Source: an uncultured Lachnospiraceae bacterium (lineage in GTDB: Bacteria > Bacillota > Clostridia > Lachnospirales > Lachnospiraceae). From it: a stretch of DNA of 64,000 bases. Made by a program: the position numbers and the translations under genes. The stretch's first letter is position 1. Each line of letters starts with the position of its first letter. The notes beneath the pieces were generated by a model, which was given only the letters and a program-made list of their open reading frames with translations, was not told the DNA's origin and ran no database searches. Shown here in pieces: positions 61,497 through 64,000 of the stretch. The stretch spans positions 186,001-250,000 of the forward strand of contig CAJTMW010000003.1 in NCBI GenBank assembly GCA_910577275.1. Direction: 5' to 3'.

Positions 61497-62252
61497 TTAC
61501 ATGGATTTTTCTTCCCGGCGTCTTCGGATGCCGTTTAAAATGGCCTCTTTTTTCTCGGGGATTTTACTCTTTTCCATTGCGGGAACGCCGGCCAGCTTGT
61601 AGGGAATCCCCAGCTTTTCATATTTGCTTTCGCCCATCGTATGGTAGGGAAGCACGTCAAGAGCCTTTAAATTGGAAAACTGACCGATAAAGTAGCCGAG
61701 CTTGTAAAGATATTCCTCGTCGTCGGTGATGCCCGGAACTACCACATGGCGAATCCACATATCCACGTGCCTGTCGTTCAAGTAGGAGGCAAAGGCCAGA
61801 ATGCCGTCGTTTGGCTGGGCGGTCAGCTCCTTATGCTTAACAGGGTCGATATGCTTGATATCCAGCATTACCAGGTCGGTGAGCTTCATAAGCCTGTCCA
61901 GCTTTTCAATAAAGGGCTTATTGTCCGGTTTAAAGGCAATGCCTGAGGAGTCAATACAGGTATGCACATTATGCTGCTTTGCAATGGTGAAAAGGTCGAT
62001 AAGAAAATCCACCTGCATCAGGGGCTCGCCTCCGGTAACGGTGATGCCTCCGTTTTTATAAAAATCTTTATTTCGCTGATACTGTTCGAAAATCTCCTCC
62101 GGCTCCATCATGGTACCGCCGGTCATGGCCCAGGTATCGGGATTATGGCAGTAGGCGCAGCGCATGGGACAGCCCTGTACAAAAACGACAAAACGCGTTC
62201 CCGGTCCGTCTACGGTTCCAAAGCTTTCTAATGAGTGAATTCTGCCTTGCAT
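61497..62252 (-). CDS. pflA: Pyruvate formate-lyase activating enzyme
   Basis: Radical SAM protein of 251 residues that installs the glycyl radical in pyruvate formate-lyase. The cluster motif CPMRCAYCHNP (CxxxCxxC) is followed by the SAM-binding GGEPLMQ and the length and C-terminus usual for PflA. Typically pflB sits beside it; in this window the neighbour on that side is on the opposite strand, so pflB must lie elsewhere. ATG 62252 is preceded by AAAGGAG. Confidence 0.93.
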   Translation of the reverse strand: MQGRIHSLESFGTVDGPGTRFVVFVQGCPMRCAYCHNPDTWAMTGGTMMEPEEIFEQYQRNKDFYKNGGITVTGGEPLMQVDFLIDLFTIAKQHNVHTCIDSSGIAFKPDNKPFIEKLDRLMKLTDLVMLDIKHIDPVKHKELTAQPNDGILAFASYLNDRHVDMWIRHVVVPGITDDEEYLYKLGYFIGQFSNLKALDVLPYHTMGESKYEKLGIPYKLAGVPAMEKSKIPEKKEAILNGIRRRREEKSM

Positions 62253-62279
62253 AGTAAAATCTCCTTTCTTTACCTGTAT

Positions 62280-62308
62280 AGTATATCAAATAGCATTGGA
62301 AATTCCAA
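62280..62308 (-). promoter_or_regulatory. Promoter of pflA
   Basis: Read on the minus strand: TTGGAA (62303-62308), a 17-bp spacer and TATACT (62280-62285), 28 bp before the ATG. Confidence 0.75.
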
Positions 62309-62500
62309 TAAGAAAATCCGATACCTTCAGGCTGCCATTTTTGGCATTCTTCTTCATGATATTATGAAAAATATAAAATAATTAATGATAAACATTAAAA
62401 ATATATTGACAAACATAAATATTGCGAGTAAGCTATGGATAAAAGGAAGGATTCTTCAATCATGTATATATGAGAATTTAAAGAGGAAAGGGAGAAAAAG

Positions 62501-63052
62501 ATGGGTGAAAGTAATACAAAGATAGAAAAAATAAAGAAAAGCAGTAAAGCGGCTTACGTTGTAACCAATATTGCAAAGGTATTTCTTATGGTATGTTCCA
62601 TGCTGACCATACTGGCAGGAATGCTTGTCATAGGACTGGGCGGGGTTTTGAACCAGAGCCTTGGCAGAGCGTTCGAGGATGGAGTGATAAAGGAGAGGGA
62701 GCTGGCAGTCTTTGAAAGCATCTTTGAACGGGACCTGGGGAGAAGGCTGATAGAGGAAGGAAATTATGCGCTGGCAATAGGGATTTACGTGATTATATTT
62801 GGGATTACCGTGATTTTGCTGGCCCTTGTACTGCATTTTGTGAGCAGGATTTTTAGGGATTTTATGGAAAGCTACTCTCCTTTCCGGCCGGGAATCCTCA
62901 AAAATTTGAAAATTGCACTGGTGTTGATAGTCATATATACGGCGCAGTCCGGCCTTGGAATAGCTCTGGTTGTTGCGATGGCGTCATGGTGTGTGATTAA
63001 TATTTTTGAGTATGGCTGCGAGCTGCAAAAACAGTCGGACGAAACTCTGTAA
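62501..63052 (+). CDS. DUF2975-family membrane protein
   Basis: A 183-residue protein with four hydrophobic helices (about residues 20-48, 85-110, 125-147 and 150-165) and SPFRPGILKNLKIALVLIV typical of DUF2975. It is followed at 19 bp by a small XRE regulator, the standard partner pair of this family (YoaS/YozG type). A TTGACA at about 62406 with a weak -10, and the palindrome TTAATG-ATAAA-CATTAA (62382-62398), lie upstream; the latter may be a regulator site. Function unknown. Confidence 0.85.
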   Translation: MGESNTKIEKIKKSSKAAYVVTNIAKVFLMVCSMLTILAGMLVIGLGGVLNQSLGRAFEDGVIKERELAVFESIFERDLGRRLIEEGNYALAIGIYVIIFGITVILLALVLHFVSRIFRDFMESYSPFRPGILKNLKIALVLIVIYTAQSGLGIALVVAMASWCVINIFEYGCELQKQSDETL

Positions 63053-63071
63053 GCACAGGGAGGGAGAGTAA

Positions 63072-63308
63072 ATGGCGATAATATTGAGGCTGGACCGCGT
63101 GATGGCGGACAGAAAGATATCCTTAAACGAGCTTGCGCAAAAGGTAGGGATTGCCAATGTGAATCTCTCCAATATCAAGACCGGCAAAGTCAGCGCAATC
63201 CGATTTTCCACTTTAAACGCAATCTGCGATGTACTGGACTGCCAGCCGGGAGATATCCTGGAATTTCAGAGGGAGGAAAAGCCGTATGACCATGAAAATC
63301 AGGTGTAA
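63072..63308 (+). CDS. Small XRE-family regulator (YozG-like)
   Basis: A 78-residue helix-turn-helix protein: MAIILRLDRVMADRKISLNELAQKVGIANVNLSNIKTGKVSAIRFSTLNAICDVLDCQPGDILEF is the complete fold, typical of the DUF2975 partner. GGGAGGGAGAG precedes ATG 63072. Its end overlaps the convergent AraC gene by 10 bp. It probably controls its own operon. Confidence 0.9.
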   Translation: MAIILRLDRVMADRKISLNELAQKVGIANVNLSNIKTGKVSAIRFSTLNAICDVLDCQPGDILEFQREEKPYDHENQV

Positions 63309-64000
63309 ACCGCAGTTTCAGAGGCGCCGGACTGTTTCCTCTGGCGGTATTCTTTAGGCGTCATGCCGCAGGCTTTTCGGAATTGCCTGCCCATGTAAGC
63401 GCTGTCTGAAAAGCCGCAGCGATAGCTGATTTCCGTAATGGAAAGGTCCGAGCGGGAGAGAAGCTCCTTCGCGCTGCTTAAGCGGCAGCTCATCAGATAT
63501 TCAAAAGGCGTCTGCCGTATGGTTTTCTGAAAAATGCGGTTTGCTTCTCTCCCGGAAATATTTGCGGCGGCTGCAATTTCCTGCAGGGTGATTTTCTCTC
63601 CCAGATTTCTGTGAATATAGGACAGCATACTTTTGATGCGGTTCTGTGTCTCTGTTTCTATAAGCTGCGGCGCCTCAAAATGTTTTTCGATTTCCTCAAG
63701 AAGCAGCAGCCATGTCGAGGACAGCGTATTTCTGATGAGTATTTCCTGATTCGGCCTGTGGTTCATTTCCCTTAAAAGCACAAGCTGGTCAAGAACCGCA
63801 TCCGCTTCCTTCGAGCCTCTGCGAATGACATGGACAGAAATCTGCTGATTATGAAGAATCGGATTCAGATATTTTGCGGTAATCCGGCTTCCGAAATGCC
63901 CGCCGATAAAGACGGGATGAAAAATGTGGTTGATTTCAAGAGCGGTTTTCCCCATATTTCCGTTGAGCTTCGTATCCATAACATTTGTGTTAATAAAGAA
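63299..64000 (-). CDS. AraC-family transcriptional regulator, 5' end beyond the window
   Basis: The visible part has the tail of a sensor domain and the two helix-turn-helix motifs EKITLQEIAAAANISGREANRIFQKTIRQTPFEYLM and SITEISYRCGFSDSAYMGRQFRKACGMTPKEYRQ. The ATG at 63979 gives only 226 residues. The frame stays open to the window end with FFINTNV upstream, a segment normally internal in AraC sensor domains. The real start therefore lies past 64000. Target unknown. Confidence 0.88.
   Translation of the reverse strand, partial: FFINTNVMDTKLNGNMGKTALEINHIFHPVFIGGHFGSRITAKYLNPILHNQQISVHVIRRGSKEADAVLDQLVLLREMNHRPNQEILIRNTLSSTWLLLLEEIEKHFEAPQLIETETQNRIKSMLSYIHRNLGEKITLQEIAAAANISGREANRIFQKTIRQTPFEYLMSCRLSSAKELLSRSDLSITEISYRCGFSDSAYMGRQFRKACGMTPKEYRQRKQSGASETAVYT

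Overview
The window is about 64 kb of a low-to-mid GC Firmicute chromosome. Gene content and order point to a gut Lachnospiraceae-type Clostridia, and this is an inference from the sequence alone. The evidence is the ecfA1-ecfA2-ecfT-truA-rplM-rpsI run, the rpsF-ssb-rpsR and gdpP-rplI-dnaB blocks, strong AAGGAGG ribosome sites with ATG/GTG/TTG starts, sigma-A type promoters, a C-type S18, a 2[4Fe-4S] clostridial ferredoxin, pflA, and host-glycan enzymes. No rRNA, tRNA, CRISPR array or intact insertion sequence was seen.

Layout. 1-4.0 kb: the end of a dipeptide/oligopeptide ABC importer (one ATPase, cut by the window edge, and two permeases) followed by an M20 amidohydrolase. 4.0-13.2 kb: a large SWIM/SNF2 helicase, an Eis-like GNAT, ileS with a terminator hairpin in its leader, and an M15 peptidase. 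13.3-19.9 kb: the energy-coupling module EcfA1-A2-T with truA, then a DUF2142 membrane protein gene that separates truA from rplM-rpsI. rplM-rpsI has its own consensus promoter and a long structured leader.

19.95-24.76 kb is an AT-rich defence island directly behind the rpsI terminator. It holds a ToxN/AbiQ-like type III toxin preceded by a short RNA that can form an H-type pseudoknot and then a terminator; a zeta-toxin-like kinase coupled to a 59-residue putative antitoxin; and a GATC-type restriction-modification system. That system has a MutH/Sau3AI-like endonuclease coupled to an XRE control protein, diverging from a Dam-like and a DpnA-like methyltransferase. Two palindromes in the divergent promoter look like control-protein operators. 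Both toxin operons end in the same roughly 77-nt element (about 80 percent identical) followed by a terminator, which no known feature type explains.

24.8-38.2 kb is a host-glycan locus. It encodes a secreted 1870-residue M60 (enhancin/mucinase-type) metalloprotease with a dockerin, a membrane-anchored partner with a cohesin-like domain, a GH42 beta-galactosidase, an AraC regulator and a GH2 beta-galactosidase. The protease and partner could form a two-component surface complex.

38.3-49.98 kb is mixed accessory content: a HAD phosphatase, a PatB/MalY aminotransferase, an XRE membrane regulator, an Rpn/PD-(D/E)XK nuclease, an AlbA_2 (Schlafen-like) ATP-binding regulator with a 21-bp in-frame repeat, a lipoprotein, an Agr-like two-component system, cutC, a YdcF-like protein and a sirtuin. 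Several short repeats and stacked hairpins lie between these genes. 50.0-60.2 kb is core replication and translation (DUF951, rpsF-ssb-rpsR, gdpP-rplI-dnaB), interrupted by an unidentified membrane-anchored protein and an ABC-2 exporter. 60.3-64 kb holds a MerR regulator, a ferredoxin, pflA, a DUF2975/XRE pair, and an AraC gene cut by the window end.
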